DNA of 5,804 nt. Origin: Chlorobiota bacterium (GTDB lineage Bacteria; Bacteroidota; Ignavibacteria; SZUA-365; JAADGX01). The notes under the pieces were generated by a model. The model was given only the letters and a program-made list of their open reading frames with translations, was not told the DNA's origin and searched no databases. The stretch is taken from assembly GCA_013152135.1 (NCBI GenBank), contig JAADGX010000114.1, positions 1 to 5,804 of the forward strand, written 5' to 3'. The translations under genes were made by a program, and so were the position numbers. Positions 1 through 5,731 of this stretch are shown piece by piece (within the stretch, counting starts at the first letter, position 1; the number at the start of each line of letters is the position of its first letter).

Positions 1-467
1 GATTCCGCGATCTGCCGTTTAGCCTTGGCGGCTCGTGACCGTGCAATCAATGTGCTCTGACGTGAACGAGCCTCATCCAGCTTTTTCTTGAGCTGGGTCA
101 GCTGGGTGCGAAGTTGTTTTGCGGTCGCCTTTGCTTCCGCAAGGGGCCCCTCGAGATCGTTAGCCGCCTTCAGGTTCATGGTTTTCTTTTCCAGAGCTTG
201 CCGGGCAAGATCGTCGCGGCCACGCTCGACCGCGATGAGCGCTTTCTTTTGCCATGTATCAGCGAGCTTTTTCTTCTCCTTGTACAATCGTTCCAGCCTC
301 TTCTCATTTGCGATGGCGGAACCGACTGCGGTCGTGGCTTTATTGACCGCTTCTTCCATTTCCACCACCATCTGCTTAATCATCTTTTCAGGATTCTCGG
401 TGCGATCTAACAGATCGTTGATATTCGCCTTGACAATATCGCTCAGCCTGGAAAAAATTCCTGCCAT
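1..467 (-). CDS. pspA: PspA/IM30-family membrane-stress protein (partial, C-terminus cut by window edge)
   Basis: The gene reads from an ATG at 465-467 leftward off the window, giving 155 complete residues of a family usually about 220-230 long, so roughly the last 70 are missing. The N-terminus (MAGIFSRLSDIVKANINDLL) matches the amphipathic membrane-binding helix of PspA/Vipp1/IM30. It is followed by the conserved DxxENPEKMIKQMVxEMEEAV stretch and then an almost unbroken, highly charged coiled coil (about residues 25-155) with ERGRDDLARQAL near residues 81-92. Family members are peripheral inner-membrane proteins that form ESCRT-III-like oligomers and protect damaged membranes. A GGAGGT ribosome binding site at 473-478 lies 5 bases before the ATG and fixes the start. 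No partner (pspB, pspC, pspF) is visible. The upstream neighbour is tRNA-Gly on the same strand, separated by a terminator, so pspA probably has its own promoter. Confidence 0.93.
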   Translation of the reverse strand, partial: MAGIFSRLSDIVKANINDLLDRTENPEKMIKQMVVEMEEAVNKATTAVGSAIANEKRLERLYKEKKKLADTWQKKALIAVERGRDDLARQALEKKTMNLKAANDLEGPLAEAKATAKQLRTQLTQLKKKLDEARSRQSTLIARSRAAKAKRQIAE

Positions 468-521
468 GCAATACCTCCGTGCTGTGGATTGAATACTATC
501 GCGTGCAAAATCATTGGGAGA

Positions 522-559
522 AATATAGATAATGAGAATTGTAGTAGCAATATATTGCT
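522..559 (-). promoter_or_regulatory. Candidate pspA promoter with overlapping 14-bp palindrome
   Basis: On the minus strand TTGCTA (545-550) and TATATT (522-527) are 17 bases apart, close to a sigma70 -35/-10 pair. The predicted start would be near 515, about 48 bases before the pspA ATG. The -10 also reads TATATTTC, one base from the Bacteroidota TAnnTTTG box, with a TTG 20 bases upstream. The perfect palindrome AGCAATATATTGCT (546-559) overlaps the -35 and could be an operator. Pattern matching only; no known regulator is recognised. Confidence 0.35.
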
Positions 560-581
560 TGGAAAATGTTAATCTTTTTTC

Positions 582-665
582 ATGCTGATTATTGTCCTGG
601 CAATGGCTGTCAAAACGAGATCGTCAATATCCCTTTGCGTCAAGGGGATATCACAATATCAGCAT
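582..665. repeat. Nested inverted repeat between pspA and tRNA-Gly
   Basis: The outer arms 582-595 and 653-665 pair over 13 bp with one bulged base (t590). Inside, ATATCCCTTTG (627-637) pairs with CAAGGGGATAT (641-651) around a 3-base loop, 11 bp including one G-T wobble. Between them, 596-626 is unpaired or weakly folded. No T-run follows on either strand in the terminator position, so this is not an ordinary terminator. It could be a small RNA, a miniature element or a protein-binding site. With the rest of 468-700 it makes up the only gene-free stretch in the left part of the window. Confidence 0.5.
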
Positions 666-704
666 ATCGACGATGATACGGAATGTGTATCTTGAACAAC
701 AGAA

Positions 705-727
705 AAAGCCGGCTACGATCCGGCTTT
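705..727 (-). terminator. Rho-independent terminator of tRNA-Gly
   Basis: Read on the minus strand, AAAGCCGG and CCGGCTTT form an 8-bp stem with a 7-base loop. The 3' arm merges into a run of five T. It begins 7 bases after the tRNA discriminator base, as expected for a single-tRNA transcription unit, and separates it from pspA. Confidence 0.75.
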
Positions 728-733
728 GAAGAG

Positions 734-805
<72 letters not shown>

Positions 806-816
806 ACGCAGAGGAA

Positions 817-845
817 AAGATAGACGGTTGACCGTTGATTCGCAA
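817..845 (-). promoter_or_regulatory. Candidate promoter for tRNA-Gly
   Basis: On the minus strand TTGCGA (840-845) and TATCTT (817-822) are separated by exactly 17 bases, each matching 4 of 6 consensus positions. Transcription would start near 810, a few bases before the mature tRNA 5' end at 805. It lies in the 68-base gap shared with the divergent fetA, for which no clear promoter is visible. Confidence 0.4.
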
Positions 846-873
846 GTAGAAATGTTGGAGTTTCATTGAATCG

Positions 874-1548
874 GTGGATGACTGCAATTCATATTGCCCT
901 TTGTTCGAAATGCGCGATCTCTCCTTTGCATTTCCCGACGGCCACGTCGTGTTTGAATCGATCAATATTCAGTTTCCTGATCGGCAGTTGATAAGGCTTC
1001 ACGGGGTATCCGGAAGCGGAAAGTCCACACTGCTTCGCCTCATCGCCCGCCTTCTCGCGCCAACTTCGGGTGACATCATGTACAGGGGAATCTCTACACA
1101 TGAAATGGACCCCTTGTATTGGCGAAAAGAAATAAGGTATGTCCAGCAGGTGCCGGTTGTTCCAGACTCTTCCGTTCGATCCTTCCTGGTATTCGGTTTA
1201 AAGATGATGAAGAAAGCGATTCCCCCGGACGATGTCTTGTACGAGCACATGCATCACCTCTTTGATGAAGACATATCCCTTGACGCGAGTGCGCGGAATC
1301 TTTCCATTGGCCAGCAACAAAGGCTCGGTTTGCTCCGGGCGGCAATGACCGATCCCGATGTCTTGCTCTTTGATGAGCCTACCTCGGCTCTTGATGGTGC
1401 AGCGGAGCGACAGGTCGAAGAGTGGATCCTGAATATGCACGTCAACGAAGGGAGAAATATCCTGGTTGCCACTCATAGAGATTTGTTGCGCGATACCGAC
1501 TGCATCGGATACAGCATCGAACAAGCTTCGATAAGGAGGGAGCCATGA
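874..1548 (+). CDS. fetA: ABC transporter ATP-binding protein, FetA (YbbL) type
   Basis: A 224-residue ABC ATPase with all expected motifs: Walker A GVSGSGKST (44-52), Q-loop glutamine at 91/92, signature LSIGQ (143-147), Walker B VLLFDE (163-168), D-loop SALD (171-174) and H-loop His201. The length is as for E. coli FetA (about 225). The signature has Ile in place of the usual Gly (LSGGQ), a tolerated variant. It would energise the adjacent FetB-type permease; in E. coli the FetAB pair is implicated in iron export and peroxide tolerance. The start used is GTG at 874, with GGAG at 857-860 giving a long 13-base spacing. TTG at 901 and ATG at 910 lack a ribosome binding site and would trim the first strand of the domain, while ATT at 865 would have better spacing. 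The stop codon overlaps the fetB start (ATGA), so the two are translationally coupled. Family is secure; the metal is inferred from the partner. Confidence 0.9.
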   Translation: MDDCNSYCPLFEMRDLSFAFPDGHVVFESINIQFPDRQLIRLHGVSGSGKSTLLRLIARLLAPTSGDIMYRGISTHEMDPLYWRKEIRYVQQVPVVPDSSVRSFLVFGLKMMKKAIPPDDVLYEHMHHLFDEDISLDASARNLSIGQQQRLGLLRAAMTDPDVLLFDEPTSALDGAAERQVEEWILNMHVNEGRNILVATHRDLLRDTDCIGYSIEQASIRREP

Positions 1549-2354
1549 ACGGTCCTATCGAGATCGAACTTACGGGGTTATGCATAAGCCTCGTGTTCAT
1601 CCTTCTTGCCGGAATCAGTTCCGTTATTTTGAAATTGAAACTGGAACGGGACCTGCTATGGGGCACCATTCGGACGGTTTCGCAATTAGTTCTGATTGGT
1701 TTTGTCTTACGGTACGTGTTTCAGATTCAACATCCTGTTCCGATCCTCCTCTTGTATACGTTGATGATTTACTTTGCGGCACGAATTATTTACAAGCGCG
1801 TTGATGAGCACGAGGTGTCATTCTTCACCCCGACTTTTTTATCGATGCTCTTGAGCTACGTCGTGGTTACGACTGTCGTGGTTGGAGTGATCGTGCGAGC
1901 GGAGCCATGGTATCTCCCACAATACTATTTACCACTGGGCGGGATGATAATCGGAAATTCGATGAATGCAATCGCGATAGCGCTCGAGCGGTTGTTCAGT
2001 GATATGCGCGTTCGGTTTGACGAAGTGGAACTTGCCCTGACGTTCGGCGTTGATTACAAGCGCGCATCGGAATCGATTTTACGTTCAGCGATACGCGCGG
2101 GAATGATACCATCCATCAATGCCATGATGGGAGTGGGGATTGTATTTCTTCCAGGGATGATGAGCGGCCAAATCCTTGCGGGGGCGGACCCCGTGACCGC
2201 GGTGCAGTATCAAATTGTCGTCATGTTGATGTTGGTCGGTTCAACAACGATTGGAAGCATTCTCGTCGTGTACTTCGCCCGCAAGAGATGCTTTGATGCC
2301 GAACATCGGCTCATCATTTCCAAATCGAAAGTGAAAGGGAAGCATCAACGGTAA
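1545..2354 (+). CDS. fetB: FetB/YbbM-family (UPF0014) iron-export ABC permease
   Basis: A 269-residue integral membrane protein with about seven hydrophobic segments (roughly 12-29, 45-61, 65-83, 97-117, 128-147, 190-207 and 222-244), matching the UPF0014/FetB family (E. coli about 259). Family hallmarks are visible: the polar helix R43-T44-V45-S46-Q47, the LGGMIIGNSMNAIAIALER block (131-149), then a charged cytoplasmic loop with RASESILRSAIRAGMIPSINAM (173-194) and LPGMMSGQILAG (202-213) followed by DPVTAVQYQIVVM. The basic C-terminal tail stays in the cytoplasm. With FetA it forms an exporter of the FetAB type; plant relatives (STAR1/STAR2, ALS3) act in aluminium tolerance, so substrate range is not fixed by sequence. 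An AAGGAGG site (1533-1539) lies 5 bases before the ATG, inside the end of fetA, and the genes overlap by 4 bases. Confidence 0.92.
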   Translation: MNGPIEIELTGLCISLVFILLAGISSVILKLKLERDLLWGTIRTVSQLVLIGFVLRYVFQIQHPVPILLLYTLMIYFAARIIYKRVDEHEVSFFTPTFLSMLLSYVVVTTVVVGVIVRAEPWYLPQYYLPLGGMIIGNSMNAIAIALERLFSDMRVRFDEVELALTFGVDYKRASESILRSAIRAGMIPSINAMMGVGIVFLPGMMSGQILAGADPVTAVQYQIVVMLMLVGSTTIGSILVVYFARKRCFDAEHRLIISKSKVKGKHQR

Positions 2355-2433
2355 AACGAAGAAGGATTATGAACATGAGGATCACCCGGTCGGTGTAAGA
2401 TCATCAATGGTTTTATGAAGTATGCACCCGGGC

Positions 2434-2463
2434 TTGAATTCAGAGATATTTTCAATACCTTTC
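2434..2463 (+). promoter_or_regulatory. Candidate Bacteroidota-type promoter before the DUF1573 genes
   Basis: TTG at 2434-2436 and TACCTTTC at 2456-2463 are 19 bases apart, resembling the -33 TTTG / -7 TAnnTTTG promoter of Bacteroidota with one mismatch in the -7 box. It lies in the 126-base gap after fetB. The predicted start, around 2470, would exclude the upstream ATGs at 2415 and 2469 and favour translation from 2481. Weak evidence, from pattern and position only. Confidence 0.25.
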
Positions 2464-2480
2464 GAGCTATGGTTATTTCG

Positions 2481-3242
2481 ATGCACAATAGAATAACAGC
2501 CAGATGCTGGATGGCGTTGTGCTGCTTTGTTATTCCATATGGGTTACAGGCTCAATCTCATATTGAGTTCCTGAACGGACGTGAAGCGTATCTGGGTAAC
2601 GTCCACCAGTCTCGACAGGTTGAACACGAATTTCGGATGCGCGCGCTTAAGGATACTCTATTCCTTTCCGCCGCCAAACCGAGTTGCCTCTGTACGACGA
2701 CCGCCGTGAGTGATAGTATCGTCCCGCCAGATAGCGTCTTCAGCATCAGGGTGAAATTGTCCGCACCGAAGGGGAGCAGGGGGCCGATGTCCAAGTTTGT
2801 CAAGTTGTATCGACGGGGAGAAAATCAGCCATTTGCCAAACTCCTTTTGCATGCCACGATCACCAGCTCTTTTTCCATAAGGACGCCTTTGATCCGCTTT
2901 GACACCGCGGCGGTCGGAAGTGAGAAAACGTTCGAGGTTTGGATCGGGAACCCGGGACGCGATTCTCTTCGCATCACAAAATTGAAAGCTTTATGTGCGT
3001 ACTATACTGGGCGTCAGGATGCGTTGGAGCGACATACCATTGAACCGACGACGTTGCATGTTGCGGATTCAGTTATTGCTCCGAGAGATTCTGTAAAGCT
3101 CACGGTCGGGTTCCGACCGGAAACATCGGGAAAATTACAGGGCGCGATTTTGATTGGAAATAATGACAGTGAAATTCATATCTTTCTTGAAGGAAGCTTT
3201 TCGGATCAAACTCATATGAAACAAACCAAGCGAAGGAACTAG
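2481..3242 (+). CDS. Exported DUF1573 protein, first of three paralogues (divergent CxC motif)
   Basis: From ATG 2481 this is 253 residues. The N-terminus (MHNRITARCWMALCCFVIPYGLQAQ) looks like a signal peptide: a basic start, a hydrophobic core of about 10 residues and a QAQ end typical of exported FCB proteins. In-frame ATGs at 2415 and 2469 would place up to 22 extra residues before this signal and have no better ribosome binding site. The mature part has two beta-rich halves: a DUF1573 domain (about 27-125) and a second Ig-like half (about 130-240). It aligns throughout with the next two genes. Where they have ASCGCTAA, this protein has PSCLCTTT (C69, C71), so both cysteines remain but the glycine between them is lost. 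An extra cysteine occurs in KALCAYY. DUF1573 function is unknown; a periplasmic or surface location is inferred from the signal. The stop is 7 bases before the next gene. Confidence 0.82.
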   Translation: MHNRITARCWMALCCFVIPYGLQAQSHIEFLNGREAYLGNVHQSRQVEHEFRMRALKDTLFLSAAKPSCLCTTTAVSDSIVPPDSVFSIRVKLSAPKGSRGPMSKFVKLYRRGENQPFAKLLLHATITSSFSIRTPLIRFDTAAVGSEKTFEVWIGNPGRDSLRITKLKALCAYYTGRQDALERHTIEPTTLHVADSVIAPRDSVKLTVGFRPETSGKLQGAILIGNNDSEIHIFLEGSFSDQTHMKQTKRRN

Positions 3243-3249
3243 GAACTTC

Positions 3250-4032
3250 ATGCAAAAAGTAATTCCGTTAATTATTCTTGTCGGTCTTGTGGTATTGTGG
3301 AACGATAAGACGCAAGCGCAAAAGGTCCCTGCTGACGCAATTTCGTTTGAAAAAGGATATCTCGATTTAGGAGACATGAGACCGGGAGAAAGCAAAAGGG
3401 GCGAACTGCGTTTTACCAATAGCTGGACGGATACCTTGTACCTGGCCCGGCCAAAAGCGAGCTGTGGTTGTACTGCGGCGCTTGTTTCCAAAGATGTTCT
3501 CGCTCCCGGAGACAGCGGAGTACTGGAGATTGAATTGCGAGCCTCACCGTCTGCCCATGGAAAAATGCGAAAGACGGTTTCCATGTACTATGTTGGAGAT
3601 TCTCAACCGTTCAGGACTTTAGAGGTACGTGCCCGAGTTCTGACGGACCTTGAGCCATCAACGCGGTACATACGTTTCAAGACCATTCCGGGTCGTAGTG
3701 ATACAGCGAAAGTCACGTTGGTCTCGCATGCGAAAAAGGACATCGTTATAGAGGATATCTCGGCGCATCTGATGGCATACATAGACACGACGGAAGGGAC
3801 AACGTATCACTCGGCCTTCGTCAAGGCGGTCCCATTTACGGGCTTTTCTTTGACAGTGTCGAAAAAGGTTTTGCAGCCCAATGAAACATGTGACGTGCTT
3901 CTTATTCTAAAACCGGATTTCAGGAAGGGGCAGATCAACGGTTCCATTCGCATTGCTTCCGGGGGATATGAAACGCGCGTTGGTGTTTCCGGGATTGTCA
4001 TTCCGGAAGATGACAAGAATAATCCGAAGTGA
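3250..4032 (+). CDS. Exported DUF1573 protein, second paralogue
   Basis: 260 residues. The signal peptide is clear: MQKVIPLIILVGLVVLWNDK then TQA-Q, with cleavage likely after residue 23. The DUF1573 domain follows (about 31-130), with the family motif ASCGCTAA (C72, C74) and the start of the next conserved block at LAPGDSGVLEIEL. A second beta-sandwich half (about 135-250) contains YIRFKTI and the closing KGQINGSIRIASGGYETRVGVSG. The overall order matches the third paralogue almost residue for residue, showing tandem duplication. AGGA (3241-3244), overlapping the stop of the previous gene, serves as ribosome binding site 5 bases before the ATG. The 7-base gap implies co-transcription. Function is unknown; the CxC pair could bind a metal or take part in thiol chemistry, but nothing else in the sequence shows this. 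Confidence 0.88.
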   Translation: MQKVIPLIILVGLVVLWNDKTQAQKVPADAISFEKGYLDLGDMRPGESKRGELRFTNSWTDTLYLARPKASCGCTAALVSKDVLAPGDSGVLEIELRASPSAHGKMRKTVSMYYVGDSQPFRTLEVRARVLTDLEPSTRYIRFKTIPGRSDTAKVTLVSHAKKDIVIEDISAHLMAYIDTTEGTTYHSAFVKAVPFTGFSLTVSKKVLQPNETCDVLLILKPDFRKGQINGSIRIASGGYETRVGVSGIVIPEDDKNNPK

Positions 4033-4060
4033 CATTAAGAGTATCTGTAATAATTCTCAC

Positions 4061-4065
4061 GAGGT
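4061..4065 (+). promoter_or_regulatory. Ribosome binding site fixing the third DUF1573 start
   Basis: GAGGT lies 5 bases before ATG 4071. The reading frame is open back to a GTG at 4029 overlapping the previous stop, but that GTG has no such site and would put 14 residues ahead of a well-formed signal peptide. ATG 4071 is therefore the likely start. Confidence 0.7.
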
Positions 4066-4070
4066 CAGCA

Positions 4071-4865
4071 ATGAAGAACATTCTTACGTCAATCATTGCG
4101 GCGTTTGTTTTGAGCGCCGTTATCGCTACACCTGGCTACGGGCAGGAATCAAAAACCGCAATGCCCAAATTCGAAGTTTTACCAAGCGCCGAATATGATT
4201 TTGGCACTATCGAGCAGTCCCAACCGGTGACACATGTATTCAAAATCAAGAATACGGGAACCGAGCCGTTTGAGATTACTCGGACACAGGCGAGCTGTGG
4301 ATGTACTGCCGCAATTGCTTCCGACAAATTGGTTGCCCCCGGGAAGGAAGCTTCCATCGAGGTGAAGTTTACGCCGCCCCGTGGTTCTCGCGGCAAGGTG
4401 ACAAAGACGATCAGTATTTACATGAAAGATATTCCACAACCAGTTACCGTGCTTCGCATAACGGCGAAAGTCGCAACGGACCTGGAAATTAATCCCGTTT
4501 ATATCCAGTTAATGGGCGCGAAAGTCGGCGAACTGATATCAGGGAAAACCACGATTAAAAACGTTACTGATAAACCCGTGGAGATTTCCGAAATTCTGCC
4601 GAACATGACCAGTTATGCCGATACGTCCTCCACCGGACAATCATATGGAGCGAATTCAGTGGCGATTCCGTTTAAGAATTTCAAACTGTCAATTACGCCG
4701 CCGGTGACGCTTCAGCCGGGTGAATCCATTGAACTCGGCATCGAACTGACTCCAGAGTACAAGGGACAGGTGAATGGTTCTTTGCGTCTTCGGACGAAAA
4801 AAGGAGAGCAGTTTATTCAGGTCTTTGGAGTAGTCAGGGATAATCCTAAGAAAAAAACCAAGTAA
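4071..4865 (+). CDS. Exported DUF1573 protein, third paralogue
   Basis: 264 residues from ATG 4071. The signal peptide has a lysine start, a hydrophobic core ILTSIIAAFVLSAVIA and a cleavage region near GYG-Q (residues 22-25). The first half (about 33-135) is the most canonical DUF1573 domain of the three. It has YDFGTIEQSQPVTHVFKIKNTGTEP, a classic start for the fold, and ASCGCTAAIAS with C76 and C78, then the VAPGKEASIEVKFTP and RGSRGKVTKTI strands. The second half (about 140-255) repeats the beta-sandwich pattern and ends with GQVNGSLRLRTKKGEQFIQVFG and a lysine-rich tail. Its closeness to the second paralogue, even at DNA level around the CGC motif, points to duplication. It sits 38 bases after the second paralogue and 22 before the ferritin-like gene, so it belongs to the same transcript. 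The role of the family is not established. Confidence 0.9.
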   Translation: MKNILTSIIAAFVLSAVIATPGYGQESKTAMPKFEVLPSAEYDFGTIEQSQPVTHVFKIKNTGTEPFEITRTQASCGCTAAIASDKLVAPGKEASIEVKFTPPRGSRGKVTKTISIYMKDIPQPVTVLRITAKVATDLEINPVYIQLMGAKVGELISGKTTIKNVTDKPVEISEILPNMTSYADTSSTGQSYGANSVAIPFKNFKLSITPPVTLQPGESIELGIELTPEYKGQVNGSLRLRTKKGEQFIQVFGVVRDNPKKKTK

Positions 4866-4887
4866 CCAACCAGACCGGAGAATCTCG

Positions 4888-5142
4888 ATGAAGCGAGTAA
4901 TTCCTGCTTACAGGAATCTGAGCGATATCCTGCAGGATGCTTGTGACAAGGAATCCGATGCGGAACAGTTCTACCGTGAAGCTGCGGACATGGCTCTTGA
5001 TCCAGGGATACGTTCTTTCTTGTTGCGATTAGCGGACATGGAAAAGGACCATTATCACATGCTACGCACGAGATTAGAAAAGCTGAAGGCGGAGCAATCG
5101 GCGATGGCCGGTATCATTTCCAGCTATTGCGATGGATCATAA
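4888..5142 (+). CDS. Small two-helix ferritin-like (rubrerythrin/encapsulated-ferritin-like) protein
   Basis: An 84-residue, soluble, helical protein with no signal peptide. Helix 1 (about 8-37) carries E22, E26 and Y29; after a short DPG turn, helix 2 (about 39-70) carries E52-K-D-H55, the ExxH iron-ligand motif of the ferritin-like superfamily. Only two of the usual four helices are present, so a metal site would have to form between subunits, as in encapsulated ferritins (EncFtn). The spacing E22-(30)-E52-(3)-H55 equals that of the R. rubrum EncFtn ligands E32, E62 and H65 as I recall them, and Y29 also falls at the matching position. The C-terminus (AGIISSYCDGS) shows no obvious encapsulin-targeting peptide, and no encapsulin gene is in view. 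GGAG (4877-4880) lies 7 bases before the ATG. Last gene of the cluster, ahead of a strong terminator. A role in iron or peroxide handling is inferred. Confidence 0.8.
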   Translation: MKRVIPAYRNLSDILQDACDKESDAEQFYREAADMALDPGIRSFLLRLADMEKDHYHMLRTRLEKLKAEQSAMAGIISSYCDGS

Positions 5143-5214
5143 GTTGAATTCAAGGTAGGTTGTTCCGGGTAACGTAGGTATTTCTTTGCTTGCGCGGAAC
5201 TATCCGCACGATGT

Positions 5215-5269
5215 ATGAAGAAAACACGAGGGGTTGTACTACGTAGGGCGACCCCTCGTGTTTTTTCAT
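5215..5269 (+). terminator. Strong, probably bidirectional terminator at convergent gene ends
   Basis: AAAACACGAGGGGT (5221-5234) pairs perfectly over 14 bp with 5251-5264. The 16-base loop is TACGTA-rich, and six T (5261-5266) end the plus-strand side. Pairing can extend another 5 bp past a bulged g5220 (5215-5219 with 5265-5269). On the minus strand the stem ends in TTTT then CTTC, so it may also stop transcription of the nuclease array arriving from the right. It lies 72-78 bases after the ferritin-like stop codon. Confidence 0.85.
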
Positions 5270-5341
5270 CCAAGGTGTCAATGTTCATCCAGGCGATGAG
5301 CAGGTGATATTTATTAAGTAGCCGAAGGCACTCCTCCGGAG

Positions 5342-5397
5342 CGGTACCCAAACAGGTACAACGGTTTTTCCCGAAGGGAACCGCCCGATTCACGATG
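5342..5397 (-). pseudogene. Degenerate tRNA-Ser fragment (array copy A)
   Basis: On the minus strand, right after the nuclease stop codon, come about 10 bases resembling the 3' side of a tRNA-Ser D arm (GAATCGGGC). An anticodon-stem pair GCGG/CCGT follows, whose loop is replaced by the hairpin TTCCC-TTC-GGGAA plus a bulged AAA. Next is the long serine variable arm GTACC-TGTTTG-GGTAC. Homology to the tRNA stops at 5342, so the T arm and acceptor end are missing. Bases 5342-5379 are identical to 5660-5697; relative to copy B it lacks 16 bases. It cannot be a working tRNA. Confidence 0.75.
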
Positions 5398-5634
5398 TCA
5401 GATAATATTTCGTTTTTTGAGCCAGGTGTATCCCGCCGGAGATTTGAAGAACCGCTCTCGTCGCAGGGCTTTGGTTGGGCAGGATTCGTGATAATGAAGA
5501 ACGAACGGACGCCGGAATTTTGTGGATCGGACTTTTCCCGCATTATGAGCAGCGATTCTTTTTTCTATATCGGCAGTACATCCATAATAGTACTTGCCGT
5601 CTTTCAAGCTGCGTAGAATATATACGGTGTACAT
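5398..5634 (-). CDS. Small GIY-YIG nuclease (URI/UPF0213-like) in a tRNA-associated array
   Basis: 78 residues from ATG 5632-5634, a single-domain GIY-YIG protein of normal length (about 80-95) for this group. Motifs are VYI (4-6) for GIY, then KDGKYYYG with YYG (16-18) in place of YIG. The catalytic arginine is R26 in DIEKR, followed by H30-N31, STKFRRPF (37-44), and the metal-binding glutamate E60 in ALRRERFFKS; the protein ends WLKKRNII. All catalytic positions are present, so it may be active, although YYGCT is a variant of the usual YIGYT. The frame is open upstream to GTG 5727, but that part is the tRNA-Ser fragment read in frame, so the ATG with the GIY domain is preferred. No Shine-Dalgarno site precedes it. 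The ATG is one base after the tRNA discriminator base (5636). A second copy begins to appear at 5732. Host function is unknown; a selfish or homing role is inferred. Confidence 0.85.
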   Translation of the reverse strand: MYTVYILRSLKDGKYYYGCTADIEKRIAAHNAGKVRSTKFRRPFVLHYHESCPTKALRRERFFKSPAGYTWLKKRNII

Positions 5635-5727
<93 letters not shown>

Positions 5728-5731
5728 GATG

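Noticed and set aside
88..492. Plus-strand open frame of 134 codons
   Set aside because: It is antisense to pspA, low-complexity, rich in serine and phenylalanine, with no ribosome binding site. It is a shadow of the coiled-coil coding sequence.
569..655. Short minus-strand frame reading ...PLTQRDIDDLVLTAIARTII... and ending at a TAA (569-571)
   Set aside because: It looks faintly protein-like, but it has at most about 28 codons, no ATG, no ribosome binding site, a stop just upstream, and it lies inside the inverted repeat, which explains the sequence as well. It could be the tail of a lost gene but is not supportable.
2415..2480. Upstream extension of the first DUF1573 gene to ATG 2415 (or 2469)
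   Set aside because: It would place up to 22 non-hydrophobic residues before the signal peptide, has no ribosome binding site, and overlaps a candidate promoter. Not fully excluded.
5162..5207. Short inverted repeats GTTCCG/CGGAAC and GCGG/CCGC between the ferritin-like gene and the terminator
   Set aside because: The arms are only 4-6 bp, with a 27-base gap in the first case, and there is no T-run. The real terminator is just downstream.
5124..5543. Minus-strand open frame of 139 codons across the array, terminator and ferritin gene end
   Set aside because: It crosses the 14-bp terminator stem and the GIY-YIG gene in another frame, and has no recognisable domain or ribosome binding site.
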